Positions 1 through 7,625 of a stretch of DNA of 31,306 bases are shown here, one piece after another. Location: NCBI GenBank assembly GCA_047622605.1, contig JBLHND010000023.1:1-31306 (forward strand). Reading direction: 5' to 3'. This DNA comes from Motiliproteus sp047622605 (GTDB lineage Bacteria > Pseudomonadota > Gammaproteobacteria > Pseudomonadales > Balneatricaceae). The position numbers were made by a program, and so were the translations under genes. Each line of letters begins with the position of its first letter. Within the stretch, counting starts at the first letter, position 1. A model generated the notes under the pieces. It had not been told where the DNA came from. It ran no database searches and was given only the letters and a program-made list of their open reading frames with translations.

Positions 1-1123
1 CAACCCCGGCCACAACCATCCCAAGGTGCAGGCCGCAGTACAGGCTCAGCTGGAAAAATTCAGTCATACCTGCGTCATGGTGACCCCTTATGTATCCGCC
101 GTTGAGTTGGCCGAAAAACTCAACGTGGCAGCCCCTGGCGATACCCCCAAGAAAACCATCTTCGTCACCACCGGTGCCGAGGCGGTCGAGAACTGCGTTA
201 AGATCGCCCGTGCCCATACCGGTCGCTCCGGCGTCATCGCCTTCAACGGCGGTTTTCACGGCCGAACCAACCTGACCATGGGGCTGACCGGCAAGGTCGC
301 GCCTTACAAAGCAGGCTTCGGACCCTTCCCTGGCGAGATCTACCACGCCCCTTACCCGAACGCCTACCACGGGGTGTCGGTCGAGCAATCACTGGAAGCA
401 CTGAACCTGCTGTTCAGCTGCGAGATCGAGTCCGCCCGTGTGGCCGCGATCATCATCGAGCCGGTCCAAGGCGAAGGCGGTTTCTACCCGGCTCCCGCCG
501 AGTTCATGCAGGCACTGCGCAAGCTCTGCGACCAGCACGGTATCGTCCTGATCGCCGACGAGATTCAGACCGGCTTTGCCCGTACCGGCAAGATGTTCGC
601 CTGCGAGCACGTGGGTATTGAGCCCGACCTGATCACGATGGCCAAAGGCATTGCCGGTGGTTTCCCTATTGCCGCCGTCGTGGGCAAGGCCGAGATCATG
701 GATGCTCCGCTGCCCGGCGGCTTGGGTGGCACCTACGGCGGCTCGCCACTGGGTTGCGTCGCCGCGCTGGCAGTACTCGAAGTGATCGAAGAGGAGCAGC
801 TATGTCAGCGTGCCACCGACATCGGAGACACCATCGTTGCAAGCCTGACAAGGTTACAACACAAGTACCCGCACAAGATCGGTAACGTTCGTAATCTGGG
901 TGCCATGATCGCGATGGAACTGGTCAACGAGGGCGACCCTGGCCGTCCCGATCCCGAGCTGACCAAGGCGATCGTCGCCGAAGCCGCACGCAATGGCCTT
1001 ATTTTGCTGTCGTGTGGCATTCGTGGCAACGTCATTCGCTTCCTGCCAGCACTGACGATCACCGATGCACTGCTCGAAGAGAGCATGCAGCTGTTGGATA
1101 AAACCCTCGCCGCACTACTGTGA
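1..1123 (+). CDS. gabT: 4-aminobutyrate aminotransferase (5' end outside window)
   Basis: Class-III PLP-dependent aminotransferase that moves the amino group of GABA to 2-oxoglutarate, giving succinate semialdehyde and glutamate; cytosolic. The frame is open from the first bases (codons from base 2 read NPGHNHPKV), so the true start lies upstream and only the last ~373 codons are present. Visible family features are TTGAEAVENCVK (cofactor phosphate region), GGFHGRT, EPVQGEGG, IADEIQTGFARTG with the pyridine-binding Asp, and MAKGIAGGFP carrying the Schiff-base lysine. The C-terminal domain ends normally with a TGA at 1121-1123. The symbol rests on strong similarity to GabT; a related omega-amino-acid transaminase is possible. 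It is followed by a stem-loop and then by a decayed glutamate dehydrogenase. Confidence 0.9.
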   Translation, partial: NPGHNHPKVQAAVQAQLEKFSHTCVMVTPYVSAVELAEKLNVAAPGDTPKKTIFVTTGAEAVENCVKIARAHTGRSGVIAFNGGFHGRTNLTMGLTGKVAPYKAGFGPFPGEIYHAPYPNAYHGVSVEQSLEALNLLFSCEIESARVAAIIIEPVQGEGGFYPAPAEFMQALRKLCDQHGIVLIADEIQTGFARTGKMFACEHVGIEPDLITMAKGIAGGFPIAAVVGKAEIMDAPLPGGLGGTYGGSPLGCVAALAVLEVIEEEQLCQRATDIGDTIVASLTRLQHKYPHKIGNVRNLGAMIAMELVNEGDPGRPDPELTKAIVAEAARNGLILLSCGIRGNVIRFLPALTITDALLEESMQLLDKTLAALL

Positions 1124-1142
1124 TCGGTTAGCTCCGAGAACG

Positions 1143-1163
1143 CGGCCGGTACCTCACCGGCCG
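1143..1163 (+). terminator. GC-rich stem-loop after gabT
   Basis: A perfect 8-bp inverted repeat, CGGCCGGT and ACCGGCCG around a 5-nt loop, starts 20 bases after the gabT stop and is flanked by GAGA and TCTC that could extend the stem. No run of T follows, so it may be an mRNA-stabilising hairpin or a weak terminator rather than a strong intrinsic one. Confidence 0.4.
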
Positions 1164-1250
1164 TCTCGAAATACTCTCCAACACAACACTTTACTCTCCT
1201 ATTTCACGCTCTTGATCATCTACTAGGTCGTTAGGACCCGGAGCCCCAAC

Positions 1251-1891
1251 ATGTTCGATACCCGCCAACTTCAACAACAAACGGTATTGGATCAGCTCGC
1301 CGAATTTATTCGGCAGCGTCACTCTGACTCGCAGAGCCAACCGCTGATCGCATTTAGCCACGACTATCAGATCTACCGTTCGAGTCAGTCACTAGAAGGT
1401 ATAAATCTTGATGCTTTGTATACTGAGCTGCTCAGTTGCTGGCGCTTTATCGAGCGTCAGCAATCCGCTCAGGTTGAGGCACCACAATGGGAGCAGTTGC
1501 TGGGTAACAGCGCACTGGCCTATCGGAACGCATTTCCCAGTGCCTATCGCGACCATTTCAGCACGGCCACCGCGCAGCAGGATATCGCTCTGTTAGAGCA
1601 GCTTCTCGGATTCGACCGATCAAGTTCCGGGACGGTTGCACTTCAAACTCTTCACCAGCCAGGACTCGCTGGTGTTGTCCGACGTGGTACCGATTCTAGA
1701 GAACCTCGGGATGCAGGTGATCGGTGAGCACCCCTACGCGATCAACCGTGCCGATGGTCAACGCTTCTGGATCCACGACTACACCTTGGCTGGCCAGGAT
1801 GCAGGCGACCACTCTTTGCAGCATTCGTCTGAGCTGGATCGCAATGCTGATGGACTGAAACAACTATTTCAGCACGCGTTTATAAGTGTCT
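1251..1891 (+). pseudogene. gdhB: NAD-glutamate dehydrogenase (large type), 5' remnant
   Basis: Remnant of the large NAD-dependent glutamate dehydrogenase (about 1,600 residues when intact), which deaminates glutamate to 2-oxoglutarate. A ribosome site (GGAG, 8 nt before ATG 1251) is kept. Codons to about 1480 match the N-terminal region. The frame then jumps to the middle of the protein (AFPSAYRDHF), implying loss of several hundred codons. Near 1615-1635 the frame shifts by one, after which PGRLHFKLFTS, VPILENLGMQVIGE and RFWIHDYTLAG belong to the same family. Homology stops at FISV (about 1888-1891), where foreign sequence begins. The next codons of the gene reappear at 9405. The identification comes from remembered family motifs, so an alignment should confirm the deletion size. 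Confidence 0.8.
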
Positions 1892-2119
1892 TATCAGAAG
1901 CGAAGGCTTTGAGTGGACTCCTCTGCGCTGAACTATCCCCCGGTGGCAGGATGGTTGTCGCCTCCCCGGAATTACTTATATGACCGCATCATCGCAACTC
2001 AGACTTACCGATCTGTTCATGCTTTTGAAACCAATACTGGGTAAGCTAAGGGCAATGAGAGGGTTCGCCCTTCTGATCAATCAAATGAAGTGTAACGCTT
2101 CTAATAGAGAGTATAGGCA

Positions 2120-2559
2120 GTGGCTTACGATTTGACCGGTACAGTTAAATTAATTCAAGAAGAGCAGACGTTTGGCAGTGGATTCAAAAAACGCGAAATG
2201 GTGGTAACGGTCGAGGACGGCAAGTATCCGCAGGAAATAAACCTAGAATTTGTTCAAGATAAAGTGGGCTTGCTTGATGCACTCCAGTCAGGCAGGTAGT
2301 CACGGTAACGTTCGATATTCGCAGTCGCGAATACAACGGTCGTTATTTCAAAAATCTTCAGGGTTGTAAAATTGAAGCTGGAACAGCTGTTAATACCGAT
2401 ATCGAGCAACCGCTTGTTTTCGATAATGAAGCCGCCGCGAACCTTGATGACTTCGATGATGACATCCGTTCTAGAGTCAGCCTGCCTCTATCCTCTGAAT
2501 ATGCCATTAGTAAAGAGCTTGGGTGCAGTCGCACAACCGTTTATAAGGTGCTTGGATAG
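2120..2559 (+). pseudogene. DUF3127 gene, frameshifted, joined to a recombinase-like HTH tail
   Basis: From GTG 2120 the frame reads a DUF3127 protein (TGTVKLIQEEQTFGSGFKKR, then EFVQDKVGLLDALQSG) and stops at TAG 2297-2299. One missing base near 2294 explains it: from 2296 the next frame continues VTVTFDIRSREYNGRYFKNL and then an acidic FDDDI, the usual end of this small family of unknown function. Instead of stopping, the frame runs through RSRVSLPLSSEY into AISKELGCSRTTVYKVLG and ends at TAG 2557-2559. That tail has the pattern of a resolvase/invertase C-terminal helix-turn-helix. So two lesions are visible: a frameshift and a fusion junction near 2463. Neither the start codon nor expression is certain. 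Confidence 0.65.
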
Positions 2560-3028
2560 TGGTAGAGAATATTAAAGTGTAGTCATAACTCTGTGTAATT
2601 TATGTAAAGTCGTTATTGGTTCTAGTTAATACTAAATGAAGCAAATGTCATTTATCGCGTTTCACGGTTGATAAGTAAACTATACAGTCGTAGATCATAC
2701 TTGATCTGGACGTTCTGCCTGCTAAGCTCAAATTAATCTGACAAATATACGCTCGCTTTCCCCCTGCGAGCAAAAGAAAAGTTCATTACCAGTAAAGTCG
2801 ATTTGAATGATCATGCACTGCCTGAAAGATTTAGCTAGGACGCTTTCGCCCCAAATCGCCTCAGATTCATCGCTCAAGTAACCTTAACAAATAGACTACT
2901 TCTAGCTAATCGGAGAAAAGCAAGCGTGGCGATAGCTTAAATTTTCACTACTTGAGGCGCTTTGGGGCACATGCTGACTTAGAAATTATTATCATAATAA
3001 CTCTAATTGCGTGGCCATTTTAACTAAA
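2560..3028. other. gene-free AT-rich stretch
   Basis: No open frame with a ribosome site or a recognisable protein is visible on either strand. The only clear structure is the inverted repeat at 2848-2968, described separately. The stretch lies between the 3' ends of the DUF3127 remnant (rightward) and the IclR gene (leftward). Confidence 0.5.
2848..2968. repeat. 121-bp inverted-repeat pair, MITE- or IS-end-like
   Basis: Arms GCCCCAAATCGCCTCA (2848-2863) and TGAGGCGCTTTGGGGC (2953-2968) pair at 15 of 16 positions across an 89-bp AT-rich interior. The spacing is too long for a simple terminator and the interior codes for nothing. The arms resemble terminal inverted repeats of a small non-autonomous element or of a deleted insertion sequence. 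The family was not identified. Confidence 0.4.
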
Positions 3029-3856
3029 CTACAATATTTTACCAGCAGTCCCATAGCCAATTTTAAATGGTGACAAGGCACTTGGACTAGGTAGTTTTGT
3101 CGAAATCAGATTGGCCGTCTCCAGCAATTGCGGAACCAGTTCCTCCTTGGCTTTTTCCAACGTCCAATAAGCCATAGATACAGAAATATGGACTGCGGCA
3201 ACGGGTGCTCCATAGAGGTCGAACAAGGGCACCGCTAGCGCGATATCACCTCTATAGAATTCCTCAATGCTATATGCGTAACCGGTTTCGCGCACGGTTA
3301 TGATCATTTCCATCAAGCGATCGATATCGGTGACGGTATGTTGGGTAAACTGGGTCCGCTCCGTTGCATTCAGGGTAGCCCTCACTTCATCATCCGGTAG
3401 ACCCGATAGAAATGCTCTCCCTGCAGAAGTGCAGAACATAGGCAATTCCCTGCCGATCGGCATATGCGCAATGGTTCTGACCGGACTTGGAAAACGCGCA
3501 ATATAAACCATATTGAAGCCATCGCGTTCAGCCAGGTTAACCGTTTCTCTTGAATTCCGGTTCAACTCCAGCAGATACGGATTGGCACGTTCAAGCAAAA
3601 AGTTGGACTGCAAGTAGTGGTAGCCGAGACTCATCGCCCTGACTGTCAGCGAAAACCGTTTACTCGCCGGATCCTTCTTCAGCAGCCCCAACGCCTCCAG
3701 AGTATGGGTAAAGCGTTGCGCTGCACTTTTTGTAATGGATGCGGCAGCTGCAATTTCCGGCAAGTTCATCGACGGTCGTTCCGCGTTGAAGGCATCGATA
3801 ACGGCCAGGCCGTTCGCCAGAGACTGTACAAACAGCGGAGAATCTTCCATTCCCAT
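3029..3856 (-). CDS. IclR-family transcriptional regulator
   Basis: A 275-residue regulator of the IclR family. The N-terminal winged helix-turn-helix spans about residues 10-70 (LANGLAVIDAFN, LPEIAAAASITKSAAQRFTH, then LGLLKKDPASKRFSL). The C-terminal effector-binding domain spans about 80-260 (ETVNLAERDG, ARFPSPVRT, TSAGRAFLSGLP, EEFYRGDIALAVPLFD). Family members usually control small-molecule catabolic operons next to them. Here the gene is divergent from the ABC importer/racemase set across a ~0.5 kb spacer with repeats, so it probably regulates that set (inference). The start at 3856 has AGGA about 8 nt upstream; a second ATG two codons later is possible. Effector unknown. Confidence 0.87.
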   Translation of the reverse strand: MGMEDSPLFVQSLANGLAVIDAFNAERPSMNLPEIAAAASITKSAAQRFTHTLEALGLLKKDPASKRFSLTVRAMSLGYHYLQSNFLLERANPYLLELNRNSRETVNLAERDGFNMVYIARFPSPVRTIAHMPIGRELPMFCTSAGRAFLSGLPDDEVRATLNATERTQFTQHTVTDIDRLMEMIITVRETGYAYSIEEFYRGDIALAVPLFDLYGAPVAAVHISVSMAYWTLEKAKEELVPQLLETANLISTKLPSPSALSPFKIGYGTAGKIL

Positions 3857-4077
3857 TAGGTGTTCCTTGTTTGAGATTGAGTAAAGCGATGCAGAACGTA
3901 TTGCTCATTGATCGCCTACCAGTTCTATTTTTCTATCGGCACATTCTATTTTGCACGATTACCAAGCAAAAAACAGAATACTCCCGTTTGGCTGCATCAA
4001 ATAGAATTCACGGTCATTTTCTTAGCTACAGCGCTATTTTCCCGAAACGAGAGCATCTTCTTAATTCCATCGAAAAG

Positions 4078-4157
4078 TCATTGACAAACAGACTCTCAAT
4101 CCCCTCGCCATCGACAAACAGGTTCTTAATATCATTGTCAATCGTCATTGACAAACC
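4078..4157. repeat. three direct repeats TCATTGACAAAC-like
   Basis: Copies at 4078-4090 (TCATTGACAAACA), 4108-4120 (CCATCGACAAACA) and 4145-4157 (TCATTGACAAACC), at 30- and 37-bp steps. A partial copy, TCATTGTCAAT, lies between the last two. The spacing is roughly three to three-and-a-half helical turns. Possible regulator binding sites upstream of the importer. Confidence 0.4.
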
Positions 4158-4184
4158 GATTGTATCACATTAAGTTACTAGCAT

Positions 4185-4219
4185 GTTGATAAACGATATC
4201 AACATATCGCACAGCGATA
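4185..4219. promoter_or_regulatory. overlapping palindromes, candidate operator
   Basis: GTTGATA-5 nt-TATCAAC (4185-4203) and TATCGC-ACA-GCGATA (4205-4219) are perfect inverted repeats side by side. CGATAT-4 nt-ATATCG (4194-4209) overlaps both. The position, between the divergent regulator and its likely target, suits an operator for the IclR-type protein or another dimeric regulator. No experimental motif is claimed. Confidence 0.4.
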
Positions 4220-4391
4220 CAGCGGGCGTCTTTAATGATAGGAGTAGAGAGTAAATAATACGGATCGCATAAAAATCTTTAATCACAAAGACAATATTAG
4301 TTAACATTTACGTAACAAATTTTAGCCGCTAAAGTCATTTCCTTATCAGTAAGTGATGATTTATTTTAATAATAAACAAATGGTGTTAGAC

Positions 4392-5168
4392 ATGAGTAAA
4401 AACCGCATTATGAAATCAACAATCTTGAAAGCCATTATCTGCACAGCACTGTCAATGTCTGCGCTACCCGGCATGGCGCAGACAAGCAATGTATTGACTG
4501 TCGCCGCAACGCCAACTGCTGTGCCTTTTAACTTTTTGGATACCAAAACAAACTCGCTACAAGGGGTCATGATCGACGTGACTAATGCGCTGGCAAAGGA
4601 ACTGGGCTTTACACCAGAATTACAGCCAACTCCATTCAACGCATTGATTCCATCGCTGCAGACCCAAAAAATAGACATGATTAGCTCTGCCTTTGCGGTC
4701 ACGGACAAACGTGCCGAAGTGGTCGACTTCTCGGACAGGCTTTTTTCCTACGGCGAAGCAGTCGTTGTTAATAGCGATGACAATACCGAGTACAAAAACA
4801 CAAGCGACTTTAATGGCAAAGTGGTCGGCGTACAGACAGGGACAGTCATAGCTGAACCGATGAAAGAGGTCGCTGGCATCAAAGAATTAAGATTCTATGA
4901 CACCATGCAAGACTTGATCCGGGAAGTAAGCATCGGGCGCATTGACGTCGCACTTGGCGATGGCCCGGTGATGCTCTATACCATAGCCAACTCCGGCGTC
5001 AAAAACGTGCGCAATGCAACGTCTTATCAGAAGCAGATAGAGATCAATATCGCTATCGCTGTTCGCAAAGGTGACAAGGAACTGTTGGATACCATCAATC
5101 GGGGCATCGCTATCATCAAGGCAGATGGAACACTGGATGCAATTCTGAAAAAATGGCAAATCATCTGA
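4392..5168 (+). CDS. amino-acid ABC transporter substrate-binding protein (family 3)
   Basis: Periplasmic solute-binding protein of the polar amino-acid (SBP_bac_3) family, about 258 residues from ATG 4392. A signal peptide is clear: basic KNRIMK, hydrophobic STILKAIICTALSMSALPG, likely cleavage after GMA before QTSN. Mature-domain features include GVMIDVTNALAKELGF, QTQKIDMISSAFAVTDKRAE and VVGVQTGTVIAEPM. The frame is open further upstream to 4353 (GTG/ATG), but that would add a polar stretch before the signal; ATG 4410 is also possible. No start has a strong ribosome site. It is the first gene of the importer operon and sits 80 bp before the permease. Substrate unknown; context suggests an amino acid. 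Confidence 0.87.
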   Translation: MSKNRIMKSTILKAIICTALSMSALPGMAQTSNVLTVAATPTAVPFNFLDTKTNSLQGVMIDVTNALAKELGFTPELQPTPFNALIPSLQTQKIDMISSAFAVTDKRAEVVDFSDRLFSYGEAVVVNSDDNTEYKNTSDFNGKVVGVQTGTVIAEPMKEVAGIKELRFYDTMQDLIREVSIGRIDVALGDGPVMLYTIANSGVKNVRNATSYQKQIEINIAIAVRKGDKELLDTINRGIAIIKADGTLDAILKKWQII

Positions 5169-5189
5169 TCTGACCAGACCTATTGTTAA

Positions 5190-5225
5190 CCGGCTCCGCT
5201 GATACGTTTTACCCAGTGGAGCCGG
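5190..5225 (+). promoter_or_regulatory. intergenic stem-loop between binding protein and permease
   Basis: CCGGCTCCGCTG (5190-5201) pairs with CAGTGGAGCCGG (5214-5225) through 11 Watson-Crick pairs and one G-U, around a 12-nt loop. No T-run follows. Hairpins at this place in importer operons commonly protect the binding-protein mRNA, giving more binding protein than membrane components. That role is inferred here. Confidence 0.5.
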
Positions 5226-5248
5226 GAACTCTATAAAGGAAGTAATTC

Positions 5249-5914
5249 ATGTTTGAAAATTTTTTCTCTGATGCGGTGACCTTCCTGCCAATCCTGATGG
5301 AAGGGGTCTGGATGACCATAGCCATCAGCATAAGCGCATTGGCAATCGCGTCCTCGCTCGGACTTTTCTGGGCGGTATTGCGGGTATCCGGTATTTCCTG
5401 GCTAGCCAATGGGGCCAGGTATATCACCAATATCATTCGCGGTATCCCGATCATCGTGCTGCTGTTTTATCTGTATTTCGTGTTGCCGCAAATGGGTATC
5501 GACATGACGGCATTTCAGGCCGGCGCATTCGGTCTCGGCATCGCCTATTCCGCCTACATGGCAGAAGTGTTCCGGTCAGGCATCGAAGCAATCGACATCG
5601 GCCAGGCTGAAGCTGCTAGTTCGATCGGCATGACCCGCGCATTGACAATGCGGAGGGTGCTCCTACCGCAAGCATTCAAAATTGCCCTGCCTCCATATGG
5701 CAACAACATGGTCATGTTATTAAAAGATTCGTCGCAGGCATCGGTCATCACTGTGGTCGAACTGTCGATGCAGGCCAAGCTGGTGGCCTCGTCGTCGTTC
5801 CAGAGCGCCACCGTTTTTACGCTGGTAGCATTGATGTACCTATGCCTGAGTCTGCCTTTGATGGCATTTGCTGGTTGGCTTGAGCGGAAATATAGTAACA
5901 AGGGAAAAAAATGA
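5249..5914 (+). CDS. amino-acid ABC transporter permease (HisM/GlnP type)
   Basis: A 221-residue inner-membrane permease with about five hydrophobic segments. The ABC-contact EAA loop reads EAASSIGMTRALTMRRVLLP in the second half, followed by LPPYGNNMVMLLKDSSQASV, typical of the His/Glu/polar amino-acid permease family. The ribosome site AAGGA lies 9-10 nt before ATG 5249. It overlaps the ATPase start by ATGA (5911-5914), showing translational coupling. Only one permease gene is present, so the channel would be a homodimer unless a partner is encoded elsewhere. Confidence 0.92.
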   Translation: MFENFFSDAVTFLPILMEGVWMTIAISISALAIASSLGLFWAVLRVSGISWLANGARYITNIIRGIPIIVLLFYLYFVLPQMGIDMTAFQAGAFGLGIAYSAYMAEVFRSGIEAIDIGQAEAASSIGMTRALTMRRVLLPQAFKIALPPYGNNMVMLLKDSSQASVITVVELSMQAKLVASSSFQSATVFTLVALMYLCLSLPLMAFAGWLERKYSNKGKK

Positions 5915-6639
5915 TAAAAATCGATAACATCACCAAGTCGTTTGGCACAAATCTAGTATTGCCTAGTGTTACCGCCGAAATCAAGCAAGGCGAAATCGTG
6001 TGTCTGATCGGGCCTTCCGGCTCAGGAAAGTCTACTGTCCTGCGCTGCATCAATGGACTTGAGACCTATGATAGCGGATCCATTACTGTCGATGGTATCA
6101 AGGTTGACAGCAAGACCGCCAGCATCAACGATATCCGCCGCCGTGTCTGCATGGTATTCCAGCGCTTCAATTTATTTCCGCACAGAACCGTTCTGGAGAA
6201 TGTTGTGGAAGGCCCGATCTTCGTCAAAAAAATCGCACCAGATCACGCGCGCGTTTATGGTAGAGAGTTGCTCGACCGCGTCGGCCTGGCAGACAAGCAC
6301 GACGCCTATCCCGCTGAGTTGTCGGGCGGCCAGCAGCAACGTGTGGCAATCGCCCGCGCACTGGCCATGGAGCCTGAAGCGATTTTGTTCGACGAGCCGA
6401 CCTCCGCGCTCGATCCGGAACTGGTCGGAGAAGTGCTGGATGTAATCAAGTCGCTGGCGAAGGACGGCATGACCATGGTGATTGTGACGCACGAAATGGC
6501 GTTTGCCAAAGCTGTATCGAACCGCACTCTTTTCCTGGAAAGGGGACGCATCCTGGAACAGGGGCCATCGCGGGAGATCCTGAGCAACCCGAGTAACGAG
6601 CGTATGCAGGATTTCTTGCGCCGGGTCGAGCATCATTAG
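5911..6639 (+). CDS. amino-acid ABC transporter ATP-binding protein (GlnQ type)
   Basis: A 242-residue cytoplasmic ATPase of the polar amino-acid importers. Complete nucleotide-binding motifs are visible: Walker A GPSGSGKST, Q-loop VFQRFNLFPH, signature LSGGQQQRVAIARAL, Walker B AILFDEPTSALDPE and the switch His in VIVTHEM. The start overlaps the permease stop. The gene ends with LRRVEHH, and a 160-bp spacer with a long imperfect hairpin separates it from the racemase. It should power the importer formed with the two preceding genes. Confidence 0.94.
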   Translation: MIKIDNITKSFGTNLVLPSVTAEIKQGEIVCLIGPSGSGKSTVLRCINGLETYDSGSITVDGIKVDSKTASINDIRRRVCMVFQRFNLFPHRTVLENVVEGPIFVKKIAPDHARVYGRELLDRVGLADKHDAYPAELSGGQQQRVAIARALAMEPEAILFDEPTSALDPELVGEVLDVIKSLAKDGMTMVIVTHEMAFAKAVSNRTLFLERGRILEQGPSREILSNPSNERMQDFLRRVEHH

Positions 6640-6676
6640 ATTGGTGCTGCGTAGCTTAATTGATAAAAAATATCCT

Positions 6677-6760
6677 GCACGAAAAGCACGAAAGAATACA
6701 TAACACTGTTTTTTTTCGATCGCGGCATAGCAGTTTTTTTGTGACTTTCGTGGACCGTGC
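6677..6760. repeat. long imperfect hairpin between ATPase and racemase genes
   Basis: GCACG-AAAAG-CACGAAAG (6677-6694) is complementary to CTTTCGTG-GAC-CGTGC (6745-6760) except for an internal bulge, giving 13 paired bases around a T-rich interior with T8 and T7 runs. It could attenuate transcription between the importer genes and the racemase, or be a remnant of a small repeat element. Confidence 0.35.
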
Positions 6761-6799
6761 ACAACTTCAGTTATTTCGTCACTTATAAGGAACACTGTA

Positions 6800-7534
6800 A
6801 TGCTGCTACAGGGCGGATACAACACGTATGGCATCCCGATCGGGGTGCTGGGTCTCGAATCCTATTTTGCAAAGCCGCCCGGACATATCAAGAACCCGAG
6901 CAGCTTTTGTTTCCCGATCTTGTACAAGTCGGTCAAGGGCGTCACCGTCAGGAAGCTACTGCGCGAACCGAGCGCAGCGCAGCTCGAACTATTCATTGCC
7001 GCCGCGCGCGAACTGGAAGCGGAAGGGGTGCGCGCGATCACCGGCAGTTGCGGTTTCCTCGCGCTATTTCAACGGGAATTGGCGGACGCGGTGAACGTGC
7101 CGGTCTTTATGTCCAGCCTGTTGCAGGTGCCGCTGGTGCATCAGATGCTACGGTCGCAACAGAAAGTGGGTGTAATCACCGCCCACAAGGAAAGCCTGAC
7201 GCCTGCGCACTTGCAAGCGGTGGGGGCCGACCGTACGCCGATCTGCATCGTAGGTATGGATGCGCAACCGGAGTTCGTCGACGTCATCATCGAAGGACGG
7301 CGCAATACACTTGATTTGCCCAAGCTGGAGGAAGAGGTGTTGGCGGTAGCGGTGGCGCTTACGCAGGACAATCCTGACGTCGGTGCCATCGTGCTGGAAT
7401 GCACCGATATGCCGCCGTTCGCACACCTGATTCAGGAAAAAACTGGATTGCCGGTGTTCGATCTTACCACTCTGACCAACATGGTCAGCGAGACGGTCAA
7501 TCGCCAGTCTTATCGAGGAATCATGCCCCGCTGA
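6800..7534 (+). CDS. aspartate/glutamate (hydantoin) racemase-family protein
   Basis: A 244-residue protein of the Asp/Glu/hydantoin racemase superfamily, which works without PLP through two cysteines. Both are visible: TGSCGFLA near residue 82 and LECTDMPP near residue 199. In this family the pair takes and returns the alpha proton of the amino acid. Other features are YNTYGIPIGVLGLES at the N-terminus and KVGVITAHKESLTPAHL in the second half-domain. The ribosome site AAGGA lies about 9 nt upstream. It lies in line with the amino-acid importer and before a D-amino-acid-dehydrogenase-like gene, supporting a racemase role. The substrate cannot be read from sequence, and hydantoin racemase or a related isomerase remains possible. 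Confidence 0.8.
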   Translation: MLLQGGYNTYGIPIGVLGLESYFAKPPGHIKNPSSFCFPILYKSVKGVTVRKLLREPSAAQLELFIAAARELEAEGVRAITGSCGFLALFQRELADAVNVPVFMSSLLQVPLVHQMLRSQQKVGVITAHKESLTPAHLQAVGADRTPICIVGMDAQPEFVDVIIEGRRNTLDLPKLEEEVLAVAVALTQDNPDVGAIVLECTDMPPFAHLIQEKTGLPVFDLTTLTNMVSETVNRQSYRGIMPR

Positions 7535-7625
7535 CCATGCCTCTCAAGTAACTTAAACAAAAGTGGCCGCACATTCGTGTGACCAATTTTTTTACCTATT
7601 TATTAATACAAAGGAGTATAACTCA

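Larger units (their letters stand above)
3857..4391. promoter_or_regulatory. divergent intergenic region, IclR / ABC importer
   Basis: About 0.5 kb without a supported gene between the divergent regulator and the importer operon. It contains three near-copies of YCATYGACAAAC and two overlapping palindromes, listed separately. Open frames here are short, AT-rich and lack ribosome sites. It probably holds the promoters of both units; no -35/-10 pair stood out enough to place. Confidence 0.5.

Noticed and set aside
1636..1983. Separate 115-codon gene
   Set aside because: Its first part is the frameshifted continuation of the glutamate dehydrogenase remnant, and its last ~30 codons are read-through into the inserted block; it has no ribosome site.
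2372..2575. 67-codon reading frame
   Set aside because: It overlaps, in another frame, the better supported DUF3127/HTH frame and matches nothing.
4353..4391. Earlier start for the substrate-binding protein
   Set aside because: It would place 13 polar residues before an otherwise normal signal peptide, without a better ribosome site.
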